Counted from the first letter of the stretch, positions 25,501 to 38,081 are shown. The stretch: DNA of 64,000 nt from Udeniomyces pyricola (GCA_039545295.1 BCIK01000005.1:1027142-1091141); one strand, 5' to 3'. Program-made: numbers and translations. The notes: generated by a model from the letters alone, not told the origin.

Positions 25501-27734
25501 CTCGCGACGCGATAACGCTCCATCTCGCCCCGGTTTCGGTCATCCTGGGAAGAGCTTGAGTTGCCAAGCGATCGACCAGACAGGAAAAACGCGTCGGAAG
25601 AAATGATGGCTCGAATCCAGGAGGCCGTCAATCCTCCCGGGGCCCAGACTGGAGGTGGGGACGAGATCGGATAGATAGCCGACGACTGGGACAAGGGTAT
25701 GGATGGATGGATGGTCGTAGAAGAGGAGAATGGCTTGATGGGAGGAGGAGGCGAGATTGGACGCAGTCGAGAGGTGGCCTTGTGATGAGGCGATGAAACT
25801 CGTCGAATGGGCCGGTATCTGCCTCCTCGCGATGTCGAAGGGGTTTGGCGGTTCTGAGTGATGGCCGAGCTGGGATTAGTGCTCAACACCTCTCTTCCTT
25901 TGCCCTTACCAGAGGCTGGCGATGACGCCGACTCCGACTCTTGGCCTCTGCTAGCCTGCCTGAATCGATCCTTCGCCGCCCGCACAATCCCTTCTTCGAC
26001 TGCCAAGACGTCGACGCCCCATCGAGCCAGCCAGCACGTGCACGCCTCGCCGATCCGGTCGCTCGTTGCGCCATAAAAGTATTCGAGCTCTTCATCTTCC
26101 TCGCCGTCGTCGCTGTCATAGTCATCGGCGTCATCCGCTTTCATCCTCGCGACAGAATCGACCCTCCGAAGAGCAACTTTGTCCTGGTCGCTTTCGTCGT
26201 CAGAGCTGATGGACGATGAGGCAGGCGAAGAGCGGGCTGTATCTCGGATGGCCCCAATGAGATGGCTTTGGATAGATGACGTCGAGGTAGATGAGGCCCT
26301 CCGTCGTCGACGCCTTGAGGGAGCAGGCGAGCGGTCGAGTGGGTGACGCGTGTCTCGAACGGGGCCTCGGCGCGAGCTTGATCGAGAAATGGGCGGGGAA
26401 GACGTCGAGGTGGCAGTCGACGGGTGGCGGGACAGTCGGGAGTTGGAACGGGATGGCAGTCCGGTTGGCATGGGGGTTGTGTCATCTGTCGTGGAGTTAT
26501 CAAGCTTGATAGCCTCAACTTGCTTCTCGAGCCCAGTCTCTGAGCTGCCGTTGAGCATCTCCTTGCCTACCTTGCGTCCTCTGAGCCAGATTTGATCATC
26601 TTCTATCTCTTCTTCTGACGCCTCCTTCTCGATCGATTCTCCCAGATGTTCAAGTCCCACTGCCCCCTTGCCATCTCGTCCCTCAAATCCATCCTCCCAT
26701 TCTTCGCCCCCATACCCTCCAATACCCTTTCCGACCGCAAAATTGAGAAAATGGCAGATGCTGAACGGCGAGGTCGACCCCACGATGAGTGAAAGCACTG
26801 ACGCGGTGATCCCCGGCAAGTCCAGGTAGATGGACGTCGCAAGGATAGACAAGAGGAACCGAGGCGTCCCTGGCTGAGATTGCTCCGATGGTGACTGTGG
26901 ATTAGAATTTTCTACGTTAGACTTGGCCGAAGGTGTAGGGGGAGGCGGAGCAGCCGAGCCGGTCGTTGGAGGGGGAAAGGAAGGCGTGAGGGGATGAAGT
27001 GGCGAGGGATGCGTCGCCGGGTCCAATGCAAGTCTCGGTCCAGTTGAGTAGAGCCGCGCAAGCAGAAGCTCAAACGCTGCCCTGGATATATTGGGGTCAT
27101 CGAGATGGAGGTTGATCTCCTTGCTATCGGACGAAGTCGTCAAGAGGCCTGCGGATGGAGTTGCAGGGGTCGCTGGTCGAGAGCTCGACTCTTGATTGTC
27201 CTCAGAAAAGCCGCCGAGAAAGAGAGAATGAAAGAATCCCTATAAAACCAGCAGAGAATTGAAGGGTTTTAGCTCGCTGGCGATATGAAACAAAAGGTGG
27301 AAGGGGTCATGAGCACGATATTGAGGAGAACCCACTGATTGGACCAGAACGACCCGGTGAAGCCGATAAATACGCGACCATCGTTCGACTCGGACCTTGA
27401 CATCCCAGCAAATTCCTACAGTGGGTGAGCGAAGTCAACGTATCCAGGTACAACAACGCAGCATGAGGACATCACGAATGAAAACAGCGTAGGGGCAATG
27501 AGTCACTGCGACGGATCTCGCCGGGTAACGAGGCCAATCCGACCGCCCTTTCGCAAGATCCGACATCTCTTCACATGCTCTGTTCCCAACGTTCCAACCC
27601 TCACGTTACGGTCACTTCCCACCTCGAGACTCGAGAGGGGACGTACCTTTGAGGAAGCATTGTCGAAGATGGTTCTCGAGGACGTTGTTGCTCGAGTTGA
27701 GGCTGAGATCGATCGTTGGTTGCTGTGCGGCCAT
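22579..27734 (-). CDS. large fungal BTB/POZ-domain protein
   Basis: BTB/POZ proteins commonly act as dimerising adaptors, often for Cullin-3; the specific role here is unknown. Ten exons: 27734-27647, 27415-27336, 27239-25346, 25238-24206, 24077-23995, 23887-23798, 23700-23246, 23130-23006, 22844-22718 and 22599-22579. Total 3,996 nt, 1,331 residues. The BTB fold is visible as WDVKVRVERWSRIYRLHRVV, GFFHSLFLGGFSEDN and the stretch LHLDDPNISRAAFELLLARL. A Pro-rich insertion splits it, and it resumes at SILATSIYLDLPGITASVLS. Long Ser/Pro/acidic linkers follow. A conserved C-terminal part is distributed over small exons: VEFWGVDKLKEKQREYSSTV, FNVYVQTIKKK, VQLGVYLHRQ and FSVSQSWGWKSSSLR. The final coding exon is only 21 nt. 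Confidence 0.9.
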
Positions 27735-28238
27735 CGGCGGGCGAGCGGGCGAGCGGGGAGGAGGATCGATTGATGAAGCTTGAAAGGTCGAAGGGTCGAA
27801 CTATTGAAAGGAGGCCAGCGAGCGGGAAGGGACTATTGTCGGATGTCGAAGCCAAAAAGCAACAGGGCTGCCTGATGAGGATGGATGGGGCTGTAGATCG
27901 GAAGGATGCTTCGATGGAGGATTTACAGTAAGATCGGCCCGGAATGGGTTCAAGTTCAGGATGAATGACCAAGTGTATGTTATGTATAAAATACGTATTC
28001 CCTCTGCCTGTCTTTCAGGACATTCACGATCGATGATCACGAGATCAGAGATCGATCTGAGACGTCGCGCAATGTCCGGTTTAGTCATTCAGTCACTCAC
28101 CCCAATTCGCCCGCGGCCGGACGTGCAGACGTGGCGTGACGTACAGCCGGGGGATTGTACTTGTTTCTCCCTGCACACCGCCATTACAACAATTATCGAC
28201 CGCCCCTCATCCTATCATTACCCCGACCCTGAACAACC
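27735..28238. promoter_or_regulatory. divergent promoter region, BTB gene and CHZ1
   Basis: The BTB gene starts leftward at 27734 and CHZ1 starts rightward at 28239, so this 504-nt stretch should serve both. A TGACGT element at 28136-28141 matches the ATF/CREB half site; its function is a guess. No separate gene was seen. Confidence 0.45.
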
Positions 28239-29256
28239 ATGAACGGACAATTTGAAGGACAGGACTCCGTCGCGCCTCAAGTCGACCAGATTCCCACTGT
28301 GCCCGGTAAGGGGAGCTTGTCTCCATCTTGCCCATCCGGTCGCGTCCGAGACGTCGTCGCTCACCGTTTTTTTCCGCTTCCATCGTGGCTTGCTTATTTA
28401 TCTCTACTACCAGCGAGCAAACGAGATGCCGAGGAAATCGAAGAAGCTCCTGAACCTGCCGCCAAGAAGTGTGTTCGGCCTCCGCTTCTTCGTCCATCCT
28501 TACCGACCCGTACTCGCGTGTCCGACCGACCTGCATAAACAAATGCTACTCACACGCAAAACAGATCTACACTGACATGATGCTTGTCGATTTCTTCATG
28601 ACGCCTGTGTGTGTACAGGGCCAAGACTTCTGTCGAGGGCACCAAGACCGCAGACACGGCCAAGGCTGAGGACGCCCAAGTGACCGAGTGCGTGATCATC
28701 AAGACATTTCGCTTCTTTCTAACCTGATGCCTTGCCAAATCACTGCCTCACTACTCACGGCGTATCCCCCCCTCCCTCTGCCACCTCGCATCTTCTCACT
28801 TGACTGATCCATCAGAGAGGTCTCGGAAGCTATTCCAGAAGTCCGACACGAAGGTGGAGATGCCATGCTTTCCGACGAACAAAAGGCCCTCAAGGCCACC
28901 GCCGCCCCCGTCATTGAGGACGAGGAGGATGAGGACGAGGACGAGGACAAGGCTGGAGGAGATGATTCGGGCGATGAGTCTGAGGAGGACGTATCGGAAG
29001 ACGAGCTTGCCGCCCTCAAGGCTGATGCTGGGGATATCGAGGAGGAAGAGACACCTGCCGAGACTGGTGGACGAAGGAGCAGACGAGGAGGAGGACGCAA
29101 AGACTATGCTGGTACGTGCCGATTTTTCACTGACCCTGATCTAGTGTTAACTTATAATACAGAGTCTCGCTGACTTGTTTGCTGTCATCTGATATTTTCC
29201 CGCTGACAGCTCTCGCCAAGGAACAAGGTCTCGATGGCGACGACGACGACGAGTAA
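28239..29256 (+). CDS. CHZ1: histone chaperone CHZ1 (H2A.Z-H2B chaperone)
   Basis: Chz1 chaperones H2A.Z-H2B dimers for SWR1 in the nucleus. Five exons: 28239-28305, 28414-28468, 28619-28687, 28816-29111 and 29210-29256. They give 534 nt (177 residues). The protein is highly acidic: Glu/Asp runs around residues 85-120 are followed by DVSEDELAALKADAGDIEEE. The C-terminus carries the CHZ-type motif as GGRRSRRGGGRKDYA joined to ALAKEQGLDGDDDDE. The CHZ motif is short and was recognised by eye, so alternative acidic nuclear proteins are possible. The ATG at 28239 begins an N-terminal MNGQFEGQDSVAPQVDQIP. Confidence 0.82.
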
Positions 29257-29783
29257 TGGCATATATGCATCTTGCATCGTCTATTGGCATCTATGTCCAT
29301 CGTCTTTGTCTGCCTTGAGACTTGATGGCTGGTACGAAAAGTCATCGTTGTTTTTGTGTTTTCGTATCTCGCCTGATCTACCTATAGCATGCCACGTCTT
29401 GTATCTCGATCACCTTGTCACTGTGCAAGGCAGGCCCACAGACGTTTCTTCATCTAGTATTCTCTTCTCACCTTGGTATCCACCTTGGTATCGCCGGGAT
29501 TTCTTTGCCTACAACTTTATATATGAGTCTTATTGCATGTCTCACCGCAATATAATCTGATGCTTGCTCTTGTTTTCCCAATATATGATGACATACAAGT
29601 CGAAACCGATGTTGGTCAGTGTGTCGAAAAGCAATTGAGAACGACTGCCACGCGTTGTAAACGATCTCGCCGCTCCGCAAGCTGCACCGATTCAAGTCCA
29701 CCTCGTCTGCCTAAACGATTCCAACACCCACCCACCCGCCCTTCCACCTTTCCCACCCACACTTCTCTTCGTCCTCGTACATA
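29257..29783. other. intergenic spacer CHZ1-PHB1
   Basis: Contains the 3' end of CHZ1 and the upstream region of PHB1. A C-rich leader with CACC repeats (about 29725-29760) directly precedes the PHB1 start. No gene was seen. Confidence 0.5.
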
Positions 29784-31554
29784 ATGTCCGCCGGTCTTTT
29801 CAACCTTCTTCCTAAACTTGTCGGTGCGTACCCGACTCAAAGTAGGCAGGAGGTATCCTCGTGTTCCAATCGAACGCTGACTTGACGATTCATCTTGGTT
29901 GCAGTCCCGGGCTTCTTTGCCGTCGCTGCCGCTCAATCGGCAATCTATGATGTCCCCGGTGGCTACCGAGCCGTCATGTTCGATCGGTTCTCGGGAGTCA
30001 AGGATACCGTAAGTCTCGACGGTCAACTCTTCATCTTTATCTCGGTCTTGATGCCTGGAATAGTGTCAAGTCAGCAAGGACGGCGATGCGACGGCGAGGA
30101 CAACGAGTATGAGCGCGGCAGGTGGAGAGTGTCAGGCGCTTGGTGGCCTCTCCCCGAGTTGAGCCAGAAACTTACGGCCGATAGGTCTGTTGCTGCTCGT
30201 AATATCTTTGATGGCTTAATTGACATTGGTGTCTTGGATCTCTGTTAGGCTACCGGTGAGGGCACCCACTTCCTCATCCCATGGCTCCAAAAGGCTATCC
30301 TCTACGATGTCCGAATCAAGCCGAGAGTAAGTTCCCACTTCTTCTACACCTTCGCCTTCTTCTTAGACGCGATCTTGTGTGTTTGACACTGACGATATAT
30401 CGCTCCGATGGACATCAGAACATCAACACCACCACTGGGTCCAAAGGTCCGCCGCCTCTTTCATCGATCGCTCCACACGCACTCCGCACCGTACTGACCT
30501 CGTGACCTCACGTTCTTATGCCTTACCTTTACCCTTGGTTCTCGGCCACAGATCTCCAGATGGTTTCCATCACTCTTCGAATCCTCTCCCGACCCGATAC
30601 TGAGCACCTCCCCAAGATCTACCAGACCCTCGGCACTGACTTCGACGAGCGTGTTCTGCCATCAAGTGCGTACAACACGTCTTGCATCGAATTCCCTCGG
30701 CGATCGGCGTGGATTGATCGGTGCTAACGGGCGCGTTGTCTCTCTGGTTTGTTTACTAGTCGGGAACGAGGTTCTCAAGGCCATTGTTGCTCAGCACAAC
30801 GCTGCCGAACTTATTGAGGAGAGGGAGCTTGTTAGTTCATCTTGTCTACAGAGCAACGCGTCGCTGTGATGGTTTCTTACTGAACCCCCCCCCCCCCATT
30901 CTGGCCGACCATCTTTCAGGTCTCTGCCCGAATCCGAGCTGACCTGTTGAAGAGGGCTAAGGAGTTCAACATCCAGCTTGAGGATGTTTCTATTGTGAGT
31001 GTGTTTGCTGATGGCATTTGAAGCAGGAATCGTCAAGCTCATCATCGGCTTGTCTCATCACACGTGCCAGACCCACATGACCTTCGGAAAGGAGTTCACC
31101 ACCGCTGTCGAGCAGAAGTGAGTGCAGTCTTTGTCCCCTGATGATCATATGTTTCAAATATGTCATCGATCTGACTGCTGTCGTTTTCTCTATCTTGCCA
31201 GGCAGATTGCCCAGCAGGACGCTGAGCGAGCCAAATACATTGTCGAGATGGTGAGTGCTTTCGACTGGCGGTTTGTGACGTAGCGACGTGTTGTCCTATA
31301 CTGACATCACATATGCGTCTGGTCATGGTTGATAGGCTGAGCACGAGCGACAGGCCAACGTCATCCGGGCTGAAGGCGAGGCTGAGGCGGCGACGACCAT
31401 TGGTCGGGCGCTCGACAAGGCCGGTGAGGCGTTTGTCTACCTGCGTCGGATCGAGACTGCCCGAGAGGTTGCCACTACCCTCAGTCAGAGTAGGAACGTC
31501 ACCTACCTTCCAAGCAGCAACGGTAACATGCTCCTCAACGTTTCGGGCCAGTGA
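29784..31554 (+). CDS. PHB1: prohibitin-1
   Basis: Prohibitins form ring complexes in the mitochondrial inner membrane that stabilise membrane proteins. Ten exons: 29784-29823, 29905-30008, 30249-30326, 30419-30446, 30552-30665, 30760-30830, 30920-30994, 31071-31117, 31202-31250 and 31336-31554. They give 825 nt (274 residues), the usual length. Diagnostic stretches are [20 protein letters not shown], then [20 protein letters not shown] and [20 protein letters not shown]. Near the end are [36 protein letters not shown] and [20 protein letters not shown] hydrophobic N-terminal anchor ([15 protein letters not shown]) is present. PHB1 rather than PHB2 is inferred from the short N-terminus and the SRNVTYLP end. 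Intron 6 contains a run of about eleven C. Confidence 0.96.
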
Positions 31555-32432
31555 GGGGAATGAGATGGAAAGTGTCTCGTGTGGAGCGATGGTAGTCGGC
31601 CATGTCAATGGTTCTTTGGAGCGGGCGTCCGATTGCGATGAGCATGTGTATCAGCATCTGTTTGTGTGGGCTGAGTGCGGTGGGCGAAAATGGATGGCGA
31701 TGACGATGTGTGTATGTGCGCAAAGGAGGACGTTGAGTGTAGCGATGTATGCGTATACATGTGATTGTATACACGCACACACACATATATGTATATATTG
31801 GAAGAAAGCACGAATATATATGGTCGTGATTGATGATGCATATGAACGGAACTTGAACGAAGACGAGCAGCCGCTGCTGCTGCTTCAGGTCGCTTGCCTG
31901 GCTTGTCCCTCTGGTCGGCACATCGTCTTGTCCCCTCCTTCCACCACTCCTTCCCCGTCTTTTCCTTTCTCTCTCTCTCTCGTCTCTCTTCTCTTCCTCT
32001 CTTCCTCTCTCTCTCTCTTCTCCTCTCGCTCTCTCTATCTCCTAGTCTCTTTTTTCACTCGTCAAAGAAAGAACCTTTTCCGTTCAAGTTCCGTAAGTCA
32101 ATTTGTTCTCCTGTGCTCCGTCTGAGCTTCTTTCAGGGCAAGATGCTGCTCGCCTCCATCAATATCCATGGCTTATCGTCTCCCATCGAGTATCCAATCG
32201 CTTACATGCTCTACCTTTACTTTGTACCCGACTTCGCCTTCTATCGCTGACGCCAACCTGACACGTGCAACGCGCTCTGCTTGCTCTCCATCGTCCTGCC
32301 CTCTTTGCGTTTCCTTTCTTCGCCCTCTTCGCATACGCCGACCTTTGGATGCATCCTTCTCTGCTCCTTCCGATCCTGGCCTGGCCTTGATCTAGCTTCT
32401 CTCACCAACCCATACAACCAAAGACCATTATC
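31555..32432. promoter_or_regulatory. PHB1 3' region and pyrimidine-rich PUB1-like leader
   Basis: The first 300 nt are the PHB1 3' region with TG/CA repeats near 31765-31790. From about 31935 to 32060 the plus strand is dominated by CT repeats (TCTCTCTCTC and similar), directly upstream of the PUB1-like gene. CT-rich leaders are common in front of highly expressed fungal genes; this reading is inferred. Confidence 0.5.
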
Positions 32433-34936
32433 ATGGATCCTACTCAGCAAGCCCAGCCCCCTTACAACCCTGAGGGTGGACAGAACCAGCAAGCCGTTGG
32501 ACCCGATGGCGAGCCCCCCGTGAGTCGGCCTCGTCTGATCTTTCGCGCCTCTGGTCTTCTTTTGCCTTTGCCTCGTTGGAGGACCCGTCCAACCCAAGGA
32601 CGTTCCCTGGCATGTTATGCTACGCGAGAATCAAGAACTGACGCCTTGTTATCATGCTGTTTCACGCGTATATGTTTGCCCTCTTGCAGAAGTGAGTCTT
32701 CACATGGACCGCCGCGCGTGCCATTGGGCAGGGATACGCATCGCTGATTCGGCTGTGATCGCGCTTTCTTCTCTCTTCTCAGGCGAGCCCATCTCTACGT
32801 TGGCAACCTCTCCCCCCGGGTGACTGGTGAGTTTTTGATGCTCTCTTGACGTCATAGAGACCTCTTCGGCTTACGAAGTCTAGATGATCAACCGATTCTG
32901 ATATCCTTTCCATCCTGCTCATACATCATCTGCTTCATCCCCTCCATTCCAGAGTACATGCTCACCGAAATCTTCGCCGTCGCTGGCCCCGTCCAGAACG
33001 TCAAGATCATCCCTGACCGCAACTACCAGCACGGTGGCCTCAACTACGGTTTCGTCGAGTAGTGAGTTCACTATTGGTGTCTTGACATTGAGACGTGAGA
33101 GTCCTCGTGCATAGCCAGACGATGGTTGGAACATATCCACTTATTTTCGTTTCTTTTCTACTTTTCCTTGTTCTCCTCAGCATGGACATGCGAGCTGCCG
33201 AGACTGCTCTCCAGACCCTCAACGGCCGAAAGATCTTTGACACTGAGATTAAGGTCAACTGGGCTTACCAGGGTCAGCAGAACAAGGAGGTGAATCCGGT
33301 GGACACAATTTGTCCCTATGATCTAATCGTTTTCTGAGGGTGCATTCGCTGATGATACCAACTCCTCCTTCTTTCCCGCCGGTCCCTTTACAGGACACTC
33401 AGGGTCACTTCCACGTCTTCGTCGGAGATCTTTCTCCCGAGGTCAACGACGAGGTCCTTCAGAAGGCTTTCGGAGCGTTTGGAACCCTTTCCGACGCCCG
33501 AGTCATGTGGGACATGTCGTCTGGTGGGTGTTTCCGCCGATCCACGGATGCTGGTCAGCCTTCGAAAGGGTCTTTTGAGCTTACGTGGTTGGTTGTCATG
33601 GGCACTTATTCACACAGGCAAGAGCAGGGGTTACGGTTTCCTCGCCTTCCGAGACAAGACTGATGCTGAGCAAGCCATCACCACCATGAACGGCGAGTGG
33701 CTCGGATCCCGAGCTATCCGGGTTAACTGGGCCAACCAGGTTTGTCATGTTTCTTCTTTGCGTTCTGTCTTGTCTTGTTTTTCCTTTTTCTGCGCATATA
33801 CCTTTCTCAGCCCTCATGTTCCCTTGCTCGACCTCTTTTCGTCGTGTTGTGTTTCTTCGGTCACTGATGCCCATCTACGTTCGTCTCTTTGCACTCGAGC
33901 AGAAGACCCAAACCGGTGGTGCCGGTGGTCTCGCGAGCGCCACCCCTCGACCTGGAGGTGCTGGAGGTGCTCCCGCTCCCATCAACTTCCAGGGCGGACC
34001 CCTCAGCTACGATGTTGTCGTCGCCCAGACCCCTGCCTTCAACTCGACCGTTTACGTTGGAAACCTCATCCCCTACACGACCCAGGCCGACCTCATCCCG
34101 CTCTTCCAGGTTTGTTTTCTTTTTCTCTTTCTCTCTCTCGCTACGACGCTTTATTCTTTTTCTCCCGTGAAGCGAGGGTGCTGACCAAGATCAATCTAAC
34201 GCTTACTTCTGCCAGGGCTACGGCTACATCGTCGAGATCCGAATGCAGGCCGACCGAGGATTCGCCTTTGTCAAGCTCGACTCGCACGAGAACGCCGCCA
34301 TGGCTATCGTCCAACTCCAGGGCCAGCTCGTCCACGGCCGACCCGTCAAGTGCTCGTGGGGTAAGGACAGGATGTCGACCGGTCAGGACGGTGGACAGCC
34401 CGGAGGAGGCATGGGTGGACAGCAGCCCGGTGGAGCTATGCCCCAGTACGGCATCGTGAGTATAGTTTGCACCCCTTCCTCCTTTCCACGAGTGTTTTGC
34501 CATATCCTGACTCCTGTCTGCTCTCTCTTTGTTCGGATTTCTTAGCCTCCTGCCTTGTACGGTATGCCCCCTAACGCCTACGGCCAGTACCCCTTCGCCG
34601 GTGGCTACGGTGGCTTCCAGCAGTAAGTCATTACGCTTATTTGGCCCGGTTGTCAGATGTCTATCAAGACTGATCCCGTCTGGCTCGTTTTTTTCTCTCT
34701 CTCTTCACTGTGCTGTCTCAACCAGGCCCGGAGCCCCCGCCGCCGGAGCTATGCCCGGTCAGGGTGACCAGAACCAGGACCCTGCCGCTCTCGCTGCCCA
34801 GCAGGCCTACTACCAGCAGGTCGCTCAACAGCAGCAGCAGCAAATGGGTGGTGCTCAGGCCGGCGCCGGCGCCGCTCCGGGTGGTTGGGGTGACTTCTAC
34901 GGCGGTGCCCAGCCCGGTGGAGCTCCCCAGCAGTAG
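32433..34936 (+). CDS. PUB1: three-RRM RNA-binding protein, PUB1/TIA-1 type
   Basis: PUB1/TIA-1 proteins bind U-rich mRNA and join stress granules. Eleven exons: 32433-32519, 32690-32691, 32783-32826, 32953-33061, 33181-33289, 33394-33523, 33618-33739, 33903-34109, 34216-34455, 34546-34622 and 34726-34936. They sum to 1,338 nt (445 residues). RRM1 has [12 protein letters not shown] and LNYGFVEYMD, RRM2 [13 protein letters not shown] and [13 protein letters not shown], and RRM3 [12 protein letters not shown] and RGFAFVKL. The C-terminus is Gly/Gln/Ala-rich with a QQQQQQ run, like a prion-like tail. Frame between exons 1 and 3 is kept only if the AA between CTTGCAG and GTGAGT (32690-32691) is used as a two-nucleotide exon, giving [12 protein letters not shown]. 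Confidence 0.93.
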
Positions 34937-35982
34937 ATGACGACGCCACTACTGTGCATCAACCCAAACCGTTCTGAAGGCCTTCTGTGACGCGATCTGA
35001 TCTCGATCCTCTCTCTTCCTCTCTTTTTTGGTGCTCCGTTCTGCATCTTTCTCTCTCCTGTTGGGCTTTCTTTTCGCTCTTCTCTATATCTTATTCCTGT
35101 CGCATCGACTTTGCTTTCATCTTTCGTCTTCTGATACGGTTTTCCTCTCTTCCTTCCGTCTTTCCCTTACTGTTGACGAGTCCACATACCAATAGCCCTG
35201 TCATTGTTTTCTCTTCCTTCTCTATCCTCTTCCTCCTCTCTCTTTCTCTCTTCTTTTTCCAACCCCACTCTGTTCCCCATCCTTCGTCTGCACTTGCTCT
35301 GATGCCGCTTTTTCCTTCCTATCGATCGGTTCAGTTCCCCTTTCCTTTTTTTTACACCCCCCCAGTTTGTGTCTGTCGAATTCAAACCTCCTCCTAGTTC
35401 TACCTACCTTTTTCCCCTCCTTCCCCCCCCCCCTCTTCCTCTTCCACTTGTGGTCCTTGCCATCTGACGACTACCGATGAGCTTGCCAGACCTGGACTGT
35501 GCTTGGTCGGCGTTGAGACGCGTGAAACAGTGAGCCAACGTTTTGGTTGAAATATAAGTGTGCGTCTAGCTGTCCAGTTGCGAATTGCGAATCGAATTCC
35601 AGAGAAGGATGGATGGACACCCAATCTGAACGCTACGTCGGCACGTCCCACGCGCATATCAGGACAAGAAAGAAAGAAAGAAGATCGAGAAGAGAGGAGA
35701 AGGAGAAAAAAAGTATAACACCATCGCATCGACTACTTGAGATAAAATTAACATAAAACATACTAAAAAAAAACTTATATATATATAAAAAAAACTTGGA
35801 CAGCTGCGTTTCGACGTCTGCTTCGTTTCGGGCAAGATCCCTTCGCGGACCTCTTTCTTGAACGCTACGGATACACCTCTCTCTTCACTCCTATACAGCA
35901 CGTTCTGGGTTTTGTGGGAGAGGAACAGGGGAAGGGGGGGGGGAGGATATGGGTTTTCTTTCTGAGGTTTTTTTTATTTTCC
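34937..35982. other. convergent 3' region, pyrimidine-rich
   Basis: This 1-kb stretch lies between the stops of the PUB1-like gene and the coiled-coil gene. From 34990 to 35460 the plus strand is strongly C/T-rich, with one run of ten C near 35425. TA repeats lie at 35775-35786 and a G run at 35934-35943. No gene was supported. Confidence 0.55.
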
Positions 35983-37541
35983 TTAGTAAGTAGCGGCTGC
36001 GGCTCCTCCATCGGCGGCGGGATGACGAGCTTGCTCGAGCTGCGCCAAGCGCGCACTCTGAAGGAAGGGGAAGGAAAAGGGAGAGAAAAGGTTTCGAGAG
36101 TAGAGGTCCGAGGTAAAATCAAGGGGAATGATCGATGAGAAGAAAGGATAAAAAAAAAAAAAAAAAAAAAAAGGGAAAGAGAGGAACATATGGGAAAAGG
36201 TGAGGGCGAGAGCAGGCGTGTACAGGAAAGACAAGGAGGATTGAGGGGTTAGTCGACTGATCAGATGACGTCTAAGGAAACCAGAGGACAAAAAGAAAGC
36301 AAAGAAAGAGGCGAAGGTTTTCTCTACACTGCCTTCAAACATTCCCATCTATTTTTCCCCTCTCAGTCTTTTGTTTCGGATTGGGAACAGAAAGAAGAAC
36401 GTACCTCTCCTTGCCTATGAGCGGCCTCTGCCTCTTCGAGCGCGGCCTTCTTCTGCGCGATATCGGCGGCGAGCTTATCGTGATGCTGTTTCTTGTTGAT
36501 GATGTCTTGCTCGGCCTTGAAGGGTTGTTGTTGATGATGATGAATGGGAAACAGAGAAAGAGGCAAGGTGGCAGAATCGGTAGAGGGATTGGATAGAGAT
36601 TTTGGGCATGAGGATTAGTTAATACGGTCAGTCAAGTAATCGATCACACATAGTTCAGATAGAGAGATAGTTCAGAGGAAAGGAGAGGGGAACTCGTCAT
36701 TCCCTTCAAGGGTACCTTTTTCTGGTCGGCCAAAGCCAAGTTGTGCTTCTTCTCGGCCTCGGCCAACTTATGGGCGGTCTTGTTCTCGTCCTTGAGGGCC
36801 TTATCTCGAGAGTGGATTGCCTTCTCCTCGGCCTGCAAGGAACGGACGAAACGGATGATTGAATAAGGATAAGGTTAGGCCAAGAAGGGCGCAGGCGTAG
36901 AGGGAGAAGAAGAAGATGGATGGATTAGTCAGGCATCGGCAAGATCGATCATGGGCAAGAAGAGGCTGGACTTCGTCTGAGATCTCGAGATCCGGATACG
37001 TGAAGCCGTTCAGAGGCAATAGGGCAACGGCGACGATCAAAGAGGGAAGGTGTCGGTCGGTCGTGAGAGGCGAGCGGGAAACGACCTTACTTTGGCACCC
37101 TTGGCCTCGGCCTTTTCAGCGTGGGCAAGCGCCTTCTCAGCGGCTTTCAAGTTGGATGCCTCGTGCTTGGACTAAGCTCATGGGTAAGTTGGGGAAAAGG
37201 AGGAAGGTTTGCAAAGCGCAAGAAGGAGGGGTAGATGAAGGAAGGGGTGTGAAAGGAAAGGGATGATGGGGGGTTAGAGGTAGCGTAGTCAGTCGATGAG
37301 CGATCTATTTGGTCCGTCAGCTTTGGATGCAAGCAGTGATCATCCAGCGAACGAGTGTACAGATATAAGTGGAAAGTGGAAACATCAGGGAGACATGACA
37401 CAGAGAGAGAGAAAGCAACCGGTCTGCTAGCGCCCGCAGAAAGACCCAAACCCGAACCCAAGCGAAGCGATTCAGTAGGCAAGATCCAAAACGTACCTCG
37501 CGCTCAGCGGCCTTTTCGAGGGAAGAAAGGTTGGTGGACAT
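35983..37541 (-). CDS. small alanine/lysine-rich coiled-coil protein
   Basis: Five exons, 37541-37497, 37171-37091, 36832-36716, 36515-36405 and 36057-35983, join to 429 nt (142 residues). Almost the whole protein is predicted helix by eye: MSTNLSSLEKAAERE, then LKAAEKALAHAEKAEAK, then AHKLAEAEKKHNLALADQKK, then DKLAADIAQKKAALEEAEAA. It ends in a short Gly/Ala tail. Heptad-like spacing of Leu and Ala suggests a coiled coil. Every exon begins and ends in phase 0, so each adds a whole helical block, as if built by exon duplication. I do not recognise a named family with confidence, although similar proteins occur in basidiomycetes as far as I recall. No signal peptide or membrane segment is seen. 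Confidence 0.82.
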
Positions 37542-38081
37542 GGTGTGGTGAGATGAGTAAGAACGAGGTCAAAGACGAGGAGGTGGGAATAGAGAGGGCG
37601 TTGTTGCAGATAGGCAGATAAGTAAGTCGGGAGGAAGATGGAAGTCACAGACAATTACAGGGGGGGGGGGGGGGATNAANAATCNCCNCCGCCGAATGTG
37701 TTGACGTAATACGCAGTGAGTCTCCATGAGGTCACGTTTCCCCCGCCTTGCGCCTTGCGATCCATGCTGTGCGCGCTCGTGCGCCGCAAAGACGATGACG
37801 TATCATGGTATCCAATTAATTCCTCCCTTCGAGAAAGAAACAGATAAATGTCATGTGCGTCTCGCTCTTCCTCGAGGCAGTACGTTTTCGTGTGTATTTC
37901 TGCGCTAGCTAGGAGCTGACCGGCTGGGATGACGGCTTTTTCTTTCAACACAAAGTTCGACCCTTAAGAAAATGACAGCTTGTCCACTCAACCCTTTCAT
38001 TCGCGATACCGGTTCGGACCCGGCGTCGTTGTAGAATTGCCGAACTACGTAGAATCAACATGGCATACTACAGCTCGATGA
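37542..38081. other. intergenic spacer with poly(G) and undetermined bases
   Basis: Between the start of the coiled-coil gene and the stop of the CCDC43-like gene, both leftward. A run of fifteen G (37660-37674) is followed by several N positions up to 37688. No gene was seen. Confidence 0.55.
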
